This document shows, in pieces, positions 1 to 12,424 of a stretch of 64,000 nt of DNA. This DNA is from Salvator merianae (taxonomy: Eukaryota; Chordata; Lepidosauria; Squamata; Teiidae): positions 44,746,522-44,810,521 of the forward strand of contig QVOM02000025.1 of assembly GCA_003586115.2 (NCBI GenBank), read 5' to 3'. The translations under genes and the position numbers were made by a program. Below the pieces are notes generated by a model, which saw only the letters and a program-made list of their open reading frames with translations, ran no database searches and was not told where the DNA came from. Each line of letters starts with the position of its first letter. Within the stretch, counting starts at the first letter, position 1.

Positions 1-247
1 GACACTGGAGATTTGGCATGGGATTAGATACACTTTATTGAGGAATTGCAGGCAAGGCGTAAACACCATAGTCAAGCTAACTCAGGTAGAGGAGTTTAGC
101 CCTTCCTCATACTGCTACTGTGCTGAAATATCAGTTGCATCCCAGGCATTCAAGTCCATACTTGACATCTATGTGAAAATGGGCAGTCCCCTCCCACCCA
201 TATCCATATATATCCATATATCTGACTGTAAGGACAATCAGTCAATA
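1..247. other. non-coding stretch, unassigned
   Basis: No coding sequence is recognised. The short open frame here has no homology that I can see, and it runs into the CR1 tail. Confidence 0.4.
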
Positions 248-412
248 GAATAGGCTGCCACAGGAGGTGGTGGGCTCTCCTTCACTGGAGGTCTTCAAGG
301 AAAGGCTGGATGGATATCTGTCTGGGATGCTTTAGTGAATCCTGCATTGAGCAGGGGGTTGGACTCGATGACCCTGGGGGTCCCTTCCAGCTCTATGATT
401 CTATGATTCTAT
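248..412 (+). repeat. CR1 LINE 3' tail
   Basis: The stretch aggctgccacaggaggtggt through ccttccagctctatgattct is the conserved 3' end of CR1 retrotransposons. It finishes with two copies of the diagnostic 8-bp ATTCTATG-type repeat. It is a 5'-truncated copy with no coding part left, and lies opposite in orientation to the large CR1 that begins at 2,574. Confidence 0.92.
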
Positions 413-2573
413 ATAAGTAGTAAGCTGGATATTCCCCTCTCATCTCCTGCCCCACTGCCTGACATTTGAAAGAGTGTCTTAATTATTTCCCCCACTCCCC
501 CTTTGGTTTCTGCAGGCCACCTGGCAATTAAGTGAATACTGATTGAATGGAAATCACCTCTAAAGGTGCCCCAGGGGACAAAGTTACCTCCAGATGGAAA
601 GGAAAATGTGTGATCTTGCTTAGATCCCGCAATTGCCTCTTGCTGTCCCTGCCAGACAGCAGGGCGAAATCACAGAGCAAGCCCAGGCCCTTAACGTGTC
701 TGGTCCTGTTCCTATGGCAGCATGACAGGTATTTCCAGGTATTTTGATGGCACAAAATACCCAGAGGTGCACAAGGGCCAGCCCCTGGACTTGTACAGTA
801 CGTACTTTTGGCCCAATTTCACCCCCCTGCATGTGTGGTGGCCATTTTCTTCAAGATGGATGCTAGGAGCAAGTGTCCAGACAAGGTTAGCCATATTGTT
901 ATTTCAGGAAAACCCAGGTTGGGAGTTGATTTTCCAAGAACAGCGATATGCCGGAATTTCACCCAGATATCTGTGGCAATCCCAGTATAATGTTGGGATA
1001 ATACCAGATTTTAGGCTGTCTGGATGCAATCAAAGAGTATTTATACTGCTCAGTTTCTGCTTCTTTGTGACAATAGCTTAACCCAACCTCAGATTTGTCT
1101 GTTAAACCAATTATTTCTGACATTGCGAAGTAGATGGGAAAAGCATGTGAATTTCAAAAGCCAATTACAAATGCAACTAGAATAAGTCGTACTTGATCCT
1201 ATAAGAGGTGACTGACTGAACTCAGTCATGTGGTGGTCTGGTGGGTGTTCATGCCACTCAACAGTTGGAAAGAAAAGCAGGAAAACTGCTTCTAGAATTT
1301 ACTGTTTTCCCCCCGGCTGCCTTCAGTCATGCATCAGGAGGGCTAGTACAAAGAAGACTACTTCTAAACAACTAGGCCTCACTTTTGCATGAAACAGGAA
1401 AATGTTTTAGAACTTCTTTATCTTTTTTGTTCATCTTCACTCTGTCATCTGGGCACCCAAGTTTAGAAACAGAGTACTTGTGGTATGAATATACTATTCT
1501 CCCCCATTCTTTCTGCAGGAGACTTTCTTGCAGGTGTTGGGTCTAGCCTACATCCTTTTCAGTCTGGCCAGTATGAGCAGCAGTGACCAAGAAACACAGC
1601 CTCTGCCTGTTGTTTTAGGTCACTGGCAGTATGTGGGCTTTGCGTATGCAGTATGTGGGCATTGCAGTCAAAATAATCTTTGGATGATTGCCGCTGATGG
1701 GATTTCCAGCATTATTTTTCTACTTGCCAGTTGTAGGTTTTCCTTCTGGGCTGTGTATGCGATAGATACAACATGTATTTTGCTGACATAATGGTAATGT
1801 ATGTTGTCAGTATATTGCTGAGTCAGACTAATACACTGCAGTGTTTGCAGACAACACCGATAGCTTGTCTGAGTCAGCATATTCTTAATCCAATGCACTA
1901 ATATGGCTGTAATCTTAAACTTTAGGGATCCAGTAGTAGTAGTAGTTATTATTGGGATACTCCTTATTTTCTAGGTGTTTAATGTTTGTTTATTTTTATA
2001 ATTCTTCTTCCTTGTCATATATTGTCTTGGATGGCCTAACCCACAGAAGGGCAACTGAGATATTTTAACCATATTAATATACATAAAATGAACCCATGCT
2101 AACACAGAATGATTCAGTTCTTTTATGACTTCTAAGAAGTATCCAATCCTAGTAACAGCCAAGCAAGGAATGAAGAGGATGATGTATTAGATCAGGCTTA
2201 GATGAAAGCCAACCATCCTGGTTGTCCCACGAAGAAATCTTGATGTGTTTGGCAGACAATATTAATGAAAGAGCAAGCAAAGTCATGTTATTTTGGTGTA
2301 CTAGCCAATATCTCAGTGCAATTAAGACATTTCGAGTCAGATTGACATGGGCATTTTAAACAATTTTTTTTTGAAAGACTATGTTTTCCTTCTTTATGTT
2401 CACTTCATGGAGCACAGTAAATGTTTAATTGTTGGTTTGCTTCTTGTGAAAGTATGTCTTCCACAAGCATTATCTAGAGCGGATCTTAATCTTTTTGGAA
2501 GAAAAATATCTCATGTTGAAGAAAGAATTGTTTAGAAAGGCAGTCTTCTAGTGCAATATCATTACACATTATT
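413..2573. other. non-coding stretch, nothing assigned
   Basis: No exon or repeat class could be assigned. A possible splice-like frame near 1,519-1,610 was considered for the missing first exon, but its donor is poor and it has no family match. The text near 630-650 (gcaattgcctcttgctgtcc) resembles one end of the MITE-like element at 50,551-50,890, so an old DNA transposon may lie here. Confidence 0.35.
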
Positions 2574-2829
2574 TATCATAGAATCATAGAGTTGGAAGGG
2601 ACCTCCAGGGTCATCGAGTCCAACCCCCTGCTCAATGCAGGTTTCACTAAAGCATCCCAGACAGAAATCTGTCCAGCCTTTCCTTGAAGAACTCCAGTGA
2701 AGGAGAGCCCACCACCTCCTGTGGCAACCTGTTCCAGTGACTGCCCTTACGGTCAGGAAGTTTTTCCTAATATCTAGCCTGTATTTACTCCCTTGAATTT
2801 TCATCCCATTGTTTCTAGTCCTTCCTTCT

Positions 2830-5400
2830 TGCGCAACTGAGAATAGGGCCAATCCTTCTGCACTGTGACAGCCCTTCAGATACTTGAAAACAGCTATCAT
2901 GTCTCCTCTCAGTCTTCTCTTCTGCAGGCTAAACATTCCTAGGTCCTTTAACCGTTCCTCGTAGGACATGGTTTGCAGACCACTCACCATTTTGGTTGCC
3001 CTTCTCTGAACTTGTTCCAGTTTGTCAATGTCTTTTTTAAACTGGGGTGCCCAGAACTGGACACAATACTCCAGATGAGGTCTGACCAAGGAAGAGTAAA
3101 GTGGGACAATTACTTCTCGTGATCTAGACTCTATACTCCTCTTGATACAGCCCAGGATGGTATTAGCCTTTTTTGCAGCTGCATCACACTGTTGACTCAT
3201 GTTTAATCTATGATCTACTAGTACACCCAGATCCTTTTCACATGTGCTGCTGCTCAGCGAGATTCCCCCCATTCTGTATTGGATATTGTCATTTTTCTTA
3301 CCCAGATGTAAAACTTTGCATTTCTCCCTGTTAAATGTCATTCTGTTAGTTTCAGCCCACTGTTCAAGCTTGTCCAAATCCTTTTGAATCCTCTCCTTCT
3401 CCTCCCTAGTGTTAGCAACCCCTCCTAGCTTTGTGTTGTCTGCAAATTTGATCAGCATCCCCTCGACACCTTCATCCAGATCGTTTATAAAAATGTTGAA
3501 CAGCAATGGGCCCAAGACAGAGCCTTGCGGTACCCCACTCGAGACAGTCTTCCTTCCAATCAAATGTGAAACCATTTATGACCACTCTTTGAGTACGATC
3601 ACTAAGCCAGTTATGAATCCACCTAACTGTTGTCCTGTCAATCCCATATTTGATCATTTTTTCAATAAGTATAGTATGAGACACCTTGTCAAATGCTTTG
3701 CTAAAGTCAAGATATACTATGTGCACAGCCTTTCCTTGATCGATCCATCCAGTAATTTTGTCATAAAAGGAAATGAGATTAGTCTGGCATGACTTGTTTG
3801 TTACAAACCCATGTTGGCTTTGGTTAATTACTGTATTACCATCCAAGTGCTCCCATATATGCTGTTTAATGATTTGTTCAAATATCTTGCCTGGTATTGA
3901 AGTCAGGCTCACAGGCCTGTAGTTGCCTGGGTCAGCCTTCTTTCCTTTTTCAAAGATAGATACAACATTTGCCCTTCTCCAATCTTCTGGGACTTCTCCT
4001 GTTATCCATGAGTTCTCAAATATCACGGAGAGTGGTTCAGCAATTATATCAGCTAATTCCTTCAGCACCCTAGGATGTAATTCATCTGGGCCTGGAGACT
4101 TGAATACATTTAAGTTTGCTAAGTGTTCCCTCACCTTCTCCTTGTCCATACAGAGCCTTGATTCTCTTATTCCCTCAACGGCACAGTGAAGGCCAACTGA
4201 TGTTTCCTTTCCTTTCTGAGAGAAAACAGATGCAAAATAGGAGTTCAGAAGTTCTGCCTTCTGAATGTCGTTTTTGACCAAATCACCCTTCTCATTTTGT
4301 AAAGGTCCTATAGCTTCTTTGACTTTTCTTTTCCTTTTGACATACCCCCAAAACCCTTTTTTATTGTTTTTGGCCTCTCTAGCAATCCTCAATTCATTTT
4401 TAGCTTTAGCCTTTCTGACACTTATCCTGCAGTTCCTGCAGATTGCATTATATTCTTCTTTTGATATGTTCCCCCCTCTTTCCATTTTTTAAACATTTCT
4501 TTTTTTCTTTTTAGCAAGTTAGTAAGTTCAGGGTTCATCCACCCTGGTCTCTTTAGATGCTTGCCATTCTTTTTTCTTTTAGGAATTGTTAAAGATTGTG
4601 CCTCTAGAATCTCCTTTCTCAAAATTTCCCATCCTTCCTGGACATTTCTGTTCTTTAAGACATCCAGCCAATGGATCCTTCCTACCCTCCTTCTGAGTCC
4701 ATCAAAATCTGCTCCTCTGAAATCTAACCTTGAAGTCTGAGTCCTCTCAGATCTTCCTCCTTTTGTTATCCAAAACTCAATGATAGCATGGTCACTGCCA
4801 CCCAGGGTCCCAGTCACCCTTACTTCCTCAACCATTTCCTCCCTGTTGGTAAGGATTAGGTCCAAGATAGCAGACCCCCTTGTTTTTTCCTCCATCCTTT
4901 GGAAAATGAAGTTATCTGCCAGAGAGGATAAGAATTTATTGGACCCATGACTTTTGCCAGAGAGAGATTCCCAACAAATGTCCGGATAGTTAAAATCTCC
5001 CATAATCACTAGGTCGTGTTTCCCCGAGAGCCTGACCATCTGATATATAAATAGTTCATCCATATATTCTGTTTGTCCAGGGGGTCTATAATAAACTCCT
5101 ACAACTGTATCCTTTGTGTTGCTCTCTCCTTGTATTTTCACCCAAACGGTTTCTACAGGGCTTCCATTATCTGAAAGATTAATCTCTGTGGTGGTATATA
5201 TTTTCCTTACATACAATGCAACACCTCCTCCCCTTTTATTAAGCCTGTTTTTTTAAAAATAAGTTGTAGCCTTCGAGCTCTGTGTTCCAATCATGCGTAT
5301 TATCCCACCAAGTTTCAGTTATGCCTATGATATCATATTTATTTTCCTGTGCTAGGATTTCCAGTTCTCCTTGTTTGTTTCCCATGCTTTGCGCATTGGT
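2830..5400 (-). pseudogene. CR1 ORF2 remnant: endonuclease and reverse transcriptase
   Basis: The endonuclease begins near LKCFYTNAQSMGNKQ and continues through ITETWWDNTHDW, VVGVYYRPPG, GDFNYPDICWE and GGSDHAIIEF. The reverse transcriptase follows with SPGPDELHPRVLKELA, NYRPVSLTSIPGKIFE, VYLDFSKAFDKVSH, GVPQGSVLGPLL and KFADNTKLGG. Two frameshifts and the FADN change show it cannot be active. Confidence 0.9.
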
Positions 5401-5570
5401 ATAGAAACATTTCAGTTTGCGACAAATGTCTCTTTCAAGCTTGACTCCTTTAGTCTCCTTCCAAATTATTTGTCTTTGTTCTTTCCTTTCATTTCTGGTA
5501 GCAAGTTCCTTATCTGTATTTATTAGCTGCTTATCTTTCTCTGGACTTTTACTTCCCTTCCCCTTTCGCC

Positions 5571-6440
5571 CTAGTTTAAAGCTCTCCTGATGAGCGCAGC
5601 CAGTCTCCTGCCAAATATTTGCCTTCCTGTCTTTGTAAGATGGAGCCCATCTCTTGCAAGGAGTCCATCATATAAGTAGTTTAGTCCATGGTCTAGAAAT
5701 CCAAATCCTTGCTGGTAGCACCATCGACGTAGCCAGTTATTTACCTGTAGAATCCTGCTCCATCTTCCTGTTCCACAGCCATTCACTGGGAGGATAGAAG
5801 AGAAGACAACTTGCGCTCCCAGTTCCTTCACTTTCCTGCCCAGGTCTTCAAAGTCTCTGCAGATAGCTTCAAAGTTCCTTCCTGCAGTGTCATTTGTTCC
5901 TACATGTATTAGTAGGAACGGGTAATAGTCTGTGGGACTGAAGAGTCTTGGCAGTCTCTCGGTTACATCTTTGATTCATGCACCGGGAAGGCAGCACACT
6001 TCTCGTGAGGTCATGTCAGGTCTGCACACAGCTGCCTCTGTTCCCCTCAATAAGGAATCCCCCACAACCACCACTCTCCTATTCTTCTTCACAGCTTCTC
6101 TTCTTTTTTTCGGTTCAAGAGGTTTCATATTGCACACCAAATCATCTCGAACTTCCTGATTATTCTTCTCCGTGAGAGCCTGGTACCGGTTTTCAAGCTG
6201 TATAGTTGCTGATTCTCTCCTTATCCTCCTGCTTCTTTTGGTCACATGCTTCCAATCCTCAGCTTCCACAGGTTCTCTGATGTTGTCTTCTCCGTGATCA
6301 GTTTGAAGTGCCTCTTCTGTTGTATCCAGGAAGCTCTCCTTCTCCCTAATGAGCTTCAAAGTAGCCACTCTCTCCTCAAGTTCTTGCACTTTCTCTTCCA
6401 GCAAAGACACGCGCTTGCATTTGCGGCAGGTGTAATCAGG
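5571..6440 (-). pseudogene. CR1 ORF1 remnant with SGNH-esterase domain
   Basis: Two in-frame pieces (6,410-5,976 and 5,831-5,571) are joined by a readable stretch containing YYPFLLIHVGTNDTAGRN. Visible parts in order are a cysteine knuckle, a leucine-rich coiled coil (LLEEKVQELEERVATLK), a basic linker, esterase block I (GDSLLRG), block III (GTND) and the C-terminal DGLHLTKTG catalytic block. CR1 ORF1 esterases act on lipid or membrane substrates and are thought to help retrotransposition. A frame break around 5,970 disables the copy. Confidence 0.85.
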
Positions 6441-6455
6441 GTGCCCCTCTGGTAG

Positions 6456-7184
6456 AAGTAACTACCAGAGTAACTGTTAGAATTTACTAACAAAGTAAAC
6501 TAATTTTGCCATAAGTTTATTTTTCAAGATGGTTGCAAACATTTAATTTTCTTCACATGATGAATAAGTACAGGCTTAGGGAATCAAGAATTGCACTGCA
6601 GTTTGCCCATTTGATTTGGATGTGCTATTGCAAATTCATTTGAATAGTAAAAGTAAAACTTCAAGTTCAGGTTACACACTGGAAAAAAGTTTCATTTTTT
6701 AAAATTATTCATTGGCATTGCTGACAGAAGTTGAATCTGTGCTTAATAAGTCAATTAATTAGTCAAAGGAGTCAATTTCCATTATTCAATAAATATTGGG
6801 TTTAAAGTAATCAGTAACTAAGGACTAGCAAGCTAAAGATTACATGAAAGGTATCCTACCAGTAGCATGAAGGTGCATGCTTAATTAAAATCCAGATGCA
6901 GCTGGTAAGAGAAGCTGATTATTACTGAGTTTCCTCAGATTATGGAGTTTCTCTCTTTGTTGTTGAGAAGCATTAGACTTTAGTGAGTACAGTATTGTAT
7001 TAGGAGGAAGAAGTGAGTCCTTACAGGAAAGCTGACATTGCATCACTGCTAGTATGTACTTATTACTTGAATCTGTGCCCATTTTTGTCTTCCCATTTTA
7101 TTTTGTTAATTTTTCAACATTTAAAAATGATCTCTCAGCTTTGTTCAAACTCTCAAGCTACAGATTTTTTTAATAATGTTGGAT
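6456..7184. other. non-coding stretch, nothing assigned
   Basis: AT-rich, with no exon, RNA gene or repeat class that I can support. Confidence 0.4.
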
Positions 7185-7462
7185 AACTACCAGAGAGGGT
7201 GGTGCCAGCCACTATCCTGGATGGCTTTAAGAAGGGATGGGCCAAATACAGGGAGGTGTATCAATGGCTGCTAGATTGTTTCTGAGTGGGAGAGGCAGGA
7301 TGCCTCAAAAGGCCATTTTCAGGCACTTGAGAACAGGTGAAGGTTTTGCTTTTGTCTTCTGCTTGAGAATGCCCAGAAGCAAATGGTAGACCTCTGTGTG
7401 AGACAGAATGCTGGACTAGATGGGCTGGGATCCAGCAGGGCTCCTCTTACGTTCTTATGCAG
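7185..7462 (+). repeat. L3/CR1-type LINE 3' fragment
   Basis: The stretch has atggctttaagaagggatgg, gaggcaggatgcctc, gctggactagatgggctggg and an end in gttcttatg. This is the 3' end of a reptilian CR1-superfamily LINE distinct from classic CR1. The same end occurs at about 10,850-11,095 after a degraded reverse transcriptase, which links the two copies. Confidence 0.75.
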
Positions 7463-9670
7463 AAATTGCAGAGATACTGCAAAGCACTAAGAATGTACTT
7501 TTGTTTATGTCACTTAAGTGGAAATAAGGTAGTGGAAGTACAGCAGTGCAGCAATTTAAAACTTTGCTTTATCCGCTCAGACTGCATCCCAGTGTTATGC
7601 TGACCAGAATGCAGTTCACACAGCTGAAAGCAGGGTTTCTGATCACTCTACCTCTATCATCTCACTGCCATTGAAGTGGCACAAATGAAAGCATGTCCCT
7701 AGAAACAATTCAAGGTGTGACTTGAAGTTTTTATTGTGAACAAGTTGTTATATGCTTGTCTCTCCAAACTCAACCATCTCTCGTCTATAGTATGCATAGT
7801 AAAATACATTTGCATTGAAATTTGGATTATCAATCTGCTTTTAAAAAGCTGAAGAGGAGGAGAAAGAAAGGAAAATCATTCAAACCAGAACTGGGTTACA
7901 AATATTACCTTTATGTCAAGAGAATAAGGGCATGAAAGTAGATTTTTCACTTACGAAACTGAACAAAGTCAAATTTTTCCTTTAGATGTTCATTTTGCAC
8001 ACATGAAGTTTAGAATGGAACTAGTGCACATGGTGACTTCACAGAAGGTTTTGTATGTGTGTCTTCCATTCTCCACTAAGCCCATGTGCTCTCTTTTGGG
8101 CCTCAGTTTCCCAGCATTCCACATCACTGAATCCTTGTGGAGTAGCTGGGGGTTTTCCCTTAAAAGTGTTGTGTGCTTCAACAAGCCTTGGGATTCTGCA
8201 GACATATCCCTCATTGACATGGATGTGTCAGATAACTATAAAATCGGAGTGCATTTTATAGATATATTTATATTAGCTTTGTATTATATAGTATGTTGTG
8301 TTTTTATTTTATGTTGTGACCCATCCTGGGACTTTTGGGTAAAGGGTGGGATAGACAGATAGACAGACAGACAGACGACTCTCCAGTTAATGGCAACCTG
8401 CTATAAGGTCAAGCTTGGAGGAAATTTCGCTCCATACAGATTTCCAGTTATGCCTCTCATAATGGGAATAATGTATTATCTTGTTTAATGAGTGGATTAG
8501 ATAGAGTCATATCCATGCATGTTCAAGTTTTGCTTAGTGCTTAAGCCTTTGGATCACTGCTTTTGAAGAAACCCATGGGATAAAACTTTATATTCATACA
8601 GAGATGCTAGACTCTTCGAGAAGTGTACGTTCGTCTTCAACTAATTTAAAAAAAATACAGAAAATAGAAAGTTTTATTATTTTAAACTTACAAAAGCTAT
8701 GAAGCATAAGGTGGGGCCTGTGAACATTTTTTTAAGGGCACACTGTGGGTACCACCTGCTCAGATTACTTGGTCCCCAGAACCAGTGAACAGAAGCTCCG
8801 AGACCTTGTTGCTGAATGGAATGTCTCCCCTGATTTGTAGATTCTGTACAAATCTGAATCTGTACCCATTTTTGTCTCCCCTGAAGTGTAGAGGGACTGG
8901 TCTCAGCATGTCTTCTTCCAAGTGAGGCTAAAGACAGAGCATTTTTGATTCTGGCACTCACCTTGGCCTTAACATTTGACATACCAATGAAGACAAAATG
9001 AACTTAGAACATAACTTTGAACATGGTATTTGATGCAAACAGTGATTGTTCGTAGGCTCTTATGATTGTGATTTCTACTTCCACATTTGTGACAGATGTT
9101 GTCTCTGAAAGGACAACTGCCTTTGTTGGGAATAGGATTTTCACAGATCACATTTATAGCAGATTACGGTTTATAGTTGTTTTCATGCTCATTGGGAAAT
9201 TGATCCTTGAGAGGCATCATCTTTTTGTTGGAACACTTCCAGACTTGATTGTTTAAAAAGACTCTCAACCTCTGTTAGTTTGGCATGTCTTGCTGACATT
9301 TCATATGCTTGAATAGTGCCCATATGTTCAGTGAAGATAATCACAGATTCCAGAAATTGTGATATAACAGACAAGTTCTACAACGTGTCTCATGCTTTTG
9401 CTTTCCTGCCAAAGATTTTCTGCAAATTCTTAAAGCAAACAGAGAAAGAAAAATGGATTATCTTTCTTTTCAATGGCAATAGGAGATTTAAAAATTGCCA
9501 AAGTAAACAGAAAACACTTTTTATTTGCGCTTTTGATTTAGCTCAGTTTGCTTACTCTTGGGCTTTGAACTACTCTTGCCTAACGAGTAGTGTGTGAGAG
9601 GTGAGTTGGGCCTTTCCCATCACTCTGCTGCTTGGTTTTATTGTGATTATCATAAACATTTTGTTCCTGA
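7463..9670. other. non-coding stretch with a LINE/SINE-like tail and GACA repeat
   Basis: At 8,270-8,378 a tail-like sequence (tgttgtgacccatcctgggac, then gggtgggatagacagatagacag) resembles the 3' tail of reptilian LINEs or SINEs and ends in a short GACA/GATA microsatellite. The rest is unassigned. Confidence 0.4.
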
Positions 9671-9671
9671 C

Positions 9672-11110
9672 CAATCATCTTGAAAATCAAAGTTATTTTA
9701 AAATTCCAAATATGTGCAAATACATCCATTCCCAGTAAAGTTATGGAAACCATAATTAAGGATAAAATTAGTACACACACAGAAGAGCAAGCACTGCTGA
9801 AGGAAAATAAGCATGGTTTTTGCAAAGGTAAATCTTACCTTACTAGCTTGTTAGAATTCTTTGAGAGTTTTAATAAGGCTGTGGATAAAGGTGACCCAGC
9901 TGACATTGTTTGTCTGGACTTTCAGAAGGCTTTTGACAAAGTCCCTCATCAAAGGCTCCTGAATAAATTTATTGGTCAAGGAATAAAATAGGTCCTGTCT
10001 TGGATTGGTAACTGGCTAAAGCACAGGAAAGGGAGATAATTCTCTGGATAATTCTCAGATTAGAGGGAAGTAAAAAGTGGATCTCCCAAGGTCCAGTGCT
10101 GGGGACTGTGCTTTTTAATTTATTGATAAATGATCTAGAAATAGGGAAAGCTTGCTGATTAGCAAAGCTTGCTGATGGCACTAAATTATTCAGGGTAGTA
10201 AACAACTTGAAAAACTGTGTGACTGGGCAACCAAGTGGCAAATGCACTTCAATCTTAGCAATTACAAAGTGATGCACACTGGGGCAAAGAACTCCAGTTA
10301 CACTATAAACTGATGCAGACTGAGCTTTCTGTGACAGACCAGGAAAGGGATCTTGGGGTTCTGGTGGATAGCTCCTAGTGGGCAGCAATGGTGAAAAATA
10401 AACCAAACTGAATGCTAGAGGTAATTAGAAAGGGAAAATAAGTTGGTGAGCGTCATTGTACCACTTAAAAAATTTATAGTGAGGCTACATTTGGAATATA
10501 GTATACACCACACTTCAGAAAGGATATTGTGGAACTGGAAAACATGCAGAAAAGGGAAACAAGAATGATCAATGGACTGGAACATCTCCCTTACAAAATC
10601 AGGCTGCAAGATCTAGACCTCTTCAACCTTGAAAGACACCATTTAGGAGGTGATCTTATTGAAGTATATTAAATCATGGACAGAGAAAAAAAAATCTTCT
10701 CTTCATTGCTCAACACTAGGACCAGGGGGCACTCTATGAAACTGAGGGGTAGAAGAGTTAGGAGTGACAAGAAGTTTTTTTTTTACCCTGTGGGTCAATT
10801 GTGTTGTCTATGAAATTTGCTACCAGAAGATCTGGTAACATAATCAGCTGGGATAGCTTTAAGAAAGAGTTAAACAAATTCACGGAGGACAGGTGTATCA
10901 AAGGCAACTAGAAGTGATGCCTAGGTACCATCTCCAGGTTGGAGAGACAGGCAAGATGCTTCTAAAGGGCATTTGCAGGGAGTTGAGGGCAGGTGAAGGC
11001 TTTGCCTTTGTCTTCTGCTGTAGAAGGCCCAGAAACAATTGGTGGGCCACTGTGTGAGATAGGATGCTGGACTGGATGAGCTGTTCCTATGTCTGGATTT
11101 GTTCTTTATG
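9672..11110 (+). mobile_element. degraded L3/CR1-type LINE (reverse transcriptase to 3' end)
   Basis: An open stretch at 9,740-9,990 encodes KENKHGFCKGKSYLTSLLEF and VCLDFQKAFDKVPHQRLLNK, reverse-transcriptase motifs. Further RT parts (WIGNWLKHR, LCDWATKWQMHFNLSNYKVM, ERDLGVLVDSS) follow in shifting frames with stops. The tail gaggacaggtgtatcaaagg to gctggactggatgagctg matches the 7,185-7,462 fragment. It is an old, inactive copy. Confidence 0.85.
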
Positions 11111-11115
11111 GAAAT

Positions 11116-12424
11116 AGAATTGGTGTTAGCCATTGCCTATCCCTGAATCTATATATAGGATACAATGTAACATATTTATTCCCCAGTGTTTTACAGGAAC
11201 AATTAATACAACAGCAATAATCCCAGAGCTGCAGTAGCTTCCTTTAATGATGTTGTTGCCTGTAGATCACAGCTAGTGCTTTTGTGTATGGTATCTAGCT
11301 TCAGATTTGATAATAAAATCAAGCCTCACTTAGATATGTGCTTTGAGTACATCAGCTTTCCATCTGCATAGGAAAGGAATAATAGGTTTCCCTGTTGAAT
11401 TTTTGTGTAATTAGTTCTGCAATGGTGATAGCTTCACATACATAAGCAGTATAGGAAAGTAGAATAATTACATGTGTAAATGCACCCTAGGAGTATTCCT
11501 AGGCACAAAGATCAGATGTGTTTTAATGCAATGCAAGGTTCTTTCTATACAGAGAAATCATTAGATTAACTCCATGTTGATTCAGAATTAATTCATAGTC
11601 AATGGCTAAATGAGTCATTTCCTCTTCTACTCACACACTTTTAGCAATTCTCAAGAAGTTCTCTTACTATTTTATTGCTACGTCTTGCTCAGTTCTGACA
11701 ACGGCAACATCTGTTTCTTCTTGTTGACTTCTGGAATATGAGATATGGAAAGGAGTTGTATTGTTGCCAAGACACTAGATTAAATATGTTTTTACGGGTG
11801 GGGATGGAAGTAGAGTAACTGTGAGTAGATGCAACAATGAGCACCGGAAAGGTAGCACCCTGTCACTATTTTGTACTCTCTTTGATGGATTTAGTAACCA
11901 TGGAGACATGGGCAGAAAAGGGGCTGCTTCTATTAGCAGTTACACAGCACATTAATTATACATTAATTCAGTAAGTGCTTTACAATATTTAAGAAACAGC
12001 CTAGAAGACAGACTGTTTTATATATGTGCCACCATACTGTTCTTTTACTACAACTGAAAATCATGGTCCAAATGTTCAGCTCCATTTTACTGCTGTAAAT
12101 TAGAACTTTTTACTGCTAATTAGTAGTTTCTTAAGGACAAAACCTGTATAAGATTCAGTTACATGTTCAGCCATCAGTGAGGTTTTGTAATAGCAGTGTT
12201 TAACTGATTCTTTGCATGGCACCTTAGGGAGACATAAATGAAATAGTCTCATCAATCTATAGTCTAATTTTACTGTGTCTTGGTAAGAAAACTTAAGGTC
12301 AAACATTTTGCTTTTGGAGAGGTGGCAGGAGGAAATAAATTTTATATGAATGAGTACAGTAATTAGATTTGCACTTTATATACGAGAATGAATACTTTGG
12401 TCTATTAACCTATAAATGCAGAAA
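11116..12424. other. non-coding stretch, nothing assigned
   Basis: No exon or recognisable repeat. AT-rich throughout. Confidence 0.4.

Larger units (their letters stand above)
2574..6455 (-). mobile_element. CR1 LINE, near full length, decayed
   Basis: Read on the minus strand, the element runs from a 5'-truncated ORF1 (about 6,440) to the 3' tail with the GATTCTATGA repeat at 2,574-2,590. ORF1 (6,440-5,571) has a CXXC-type knuckle (TCRKCKR), a coiled coil and an SGNH-esterase-like domain with VVVVGDSLLRG and HVGTNDT. ORF2 has an APE endonuclease (about 5,400-4,700; MGDFNYPDICWE, GGSDHAIIEF) and a reverse transcriptase (about 4,270-2,830; DFSKAFDKVSH, GVPQGSVLGPLL). The frame shifts between 4,485 and 4,422 and between 3,575 and 3,472, and there are stops, so it is dead. 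The reverse-transcriptase motif normally reading FADD is FADN here, a loss of a catalytic aspartate. Confidence 0.95.

Noticed and set aside
1510..1615. Possible first coding exon (LGLAYILFSLASMSSSDQE frame after a pyrimidine-rich tract)
   Set aside because: There is an acceptor-like site and a mildly hydrophobic stretch, but the donor is poor, the phase does not fit and the sequence does not resemble an MGAT4 N-terminus.
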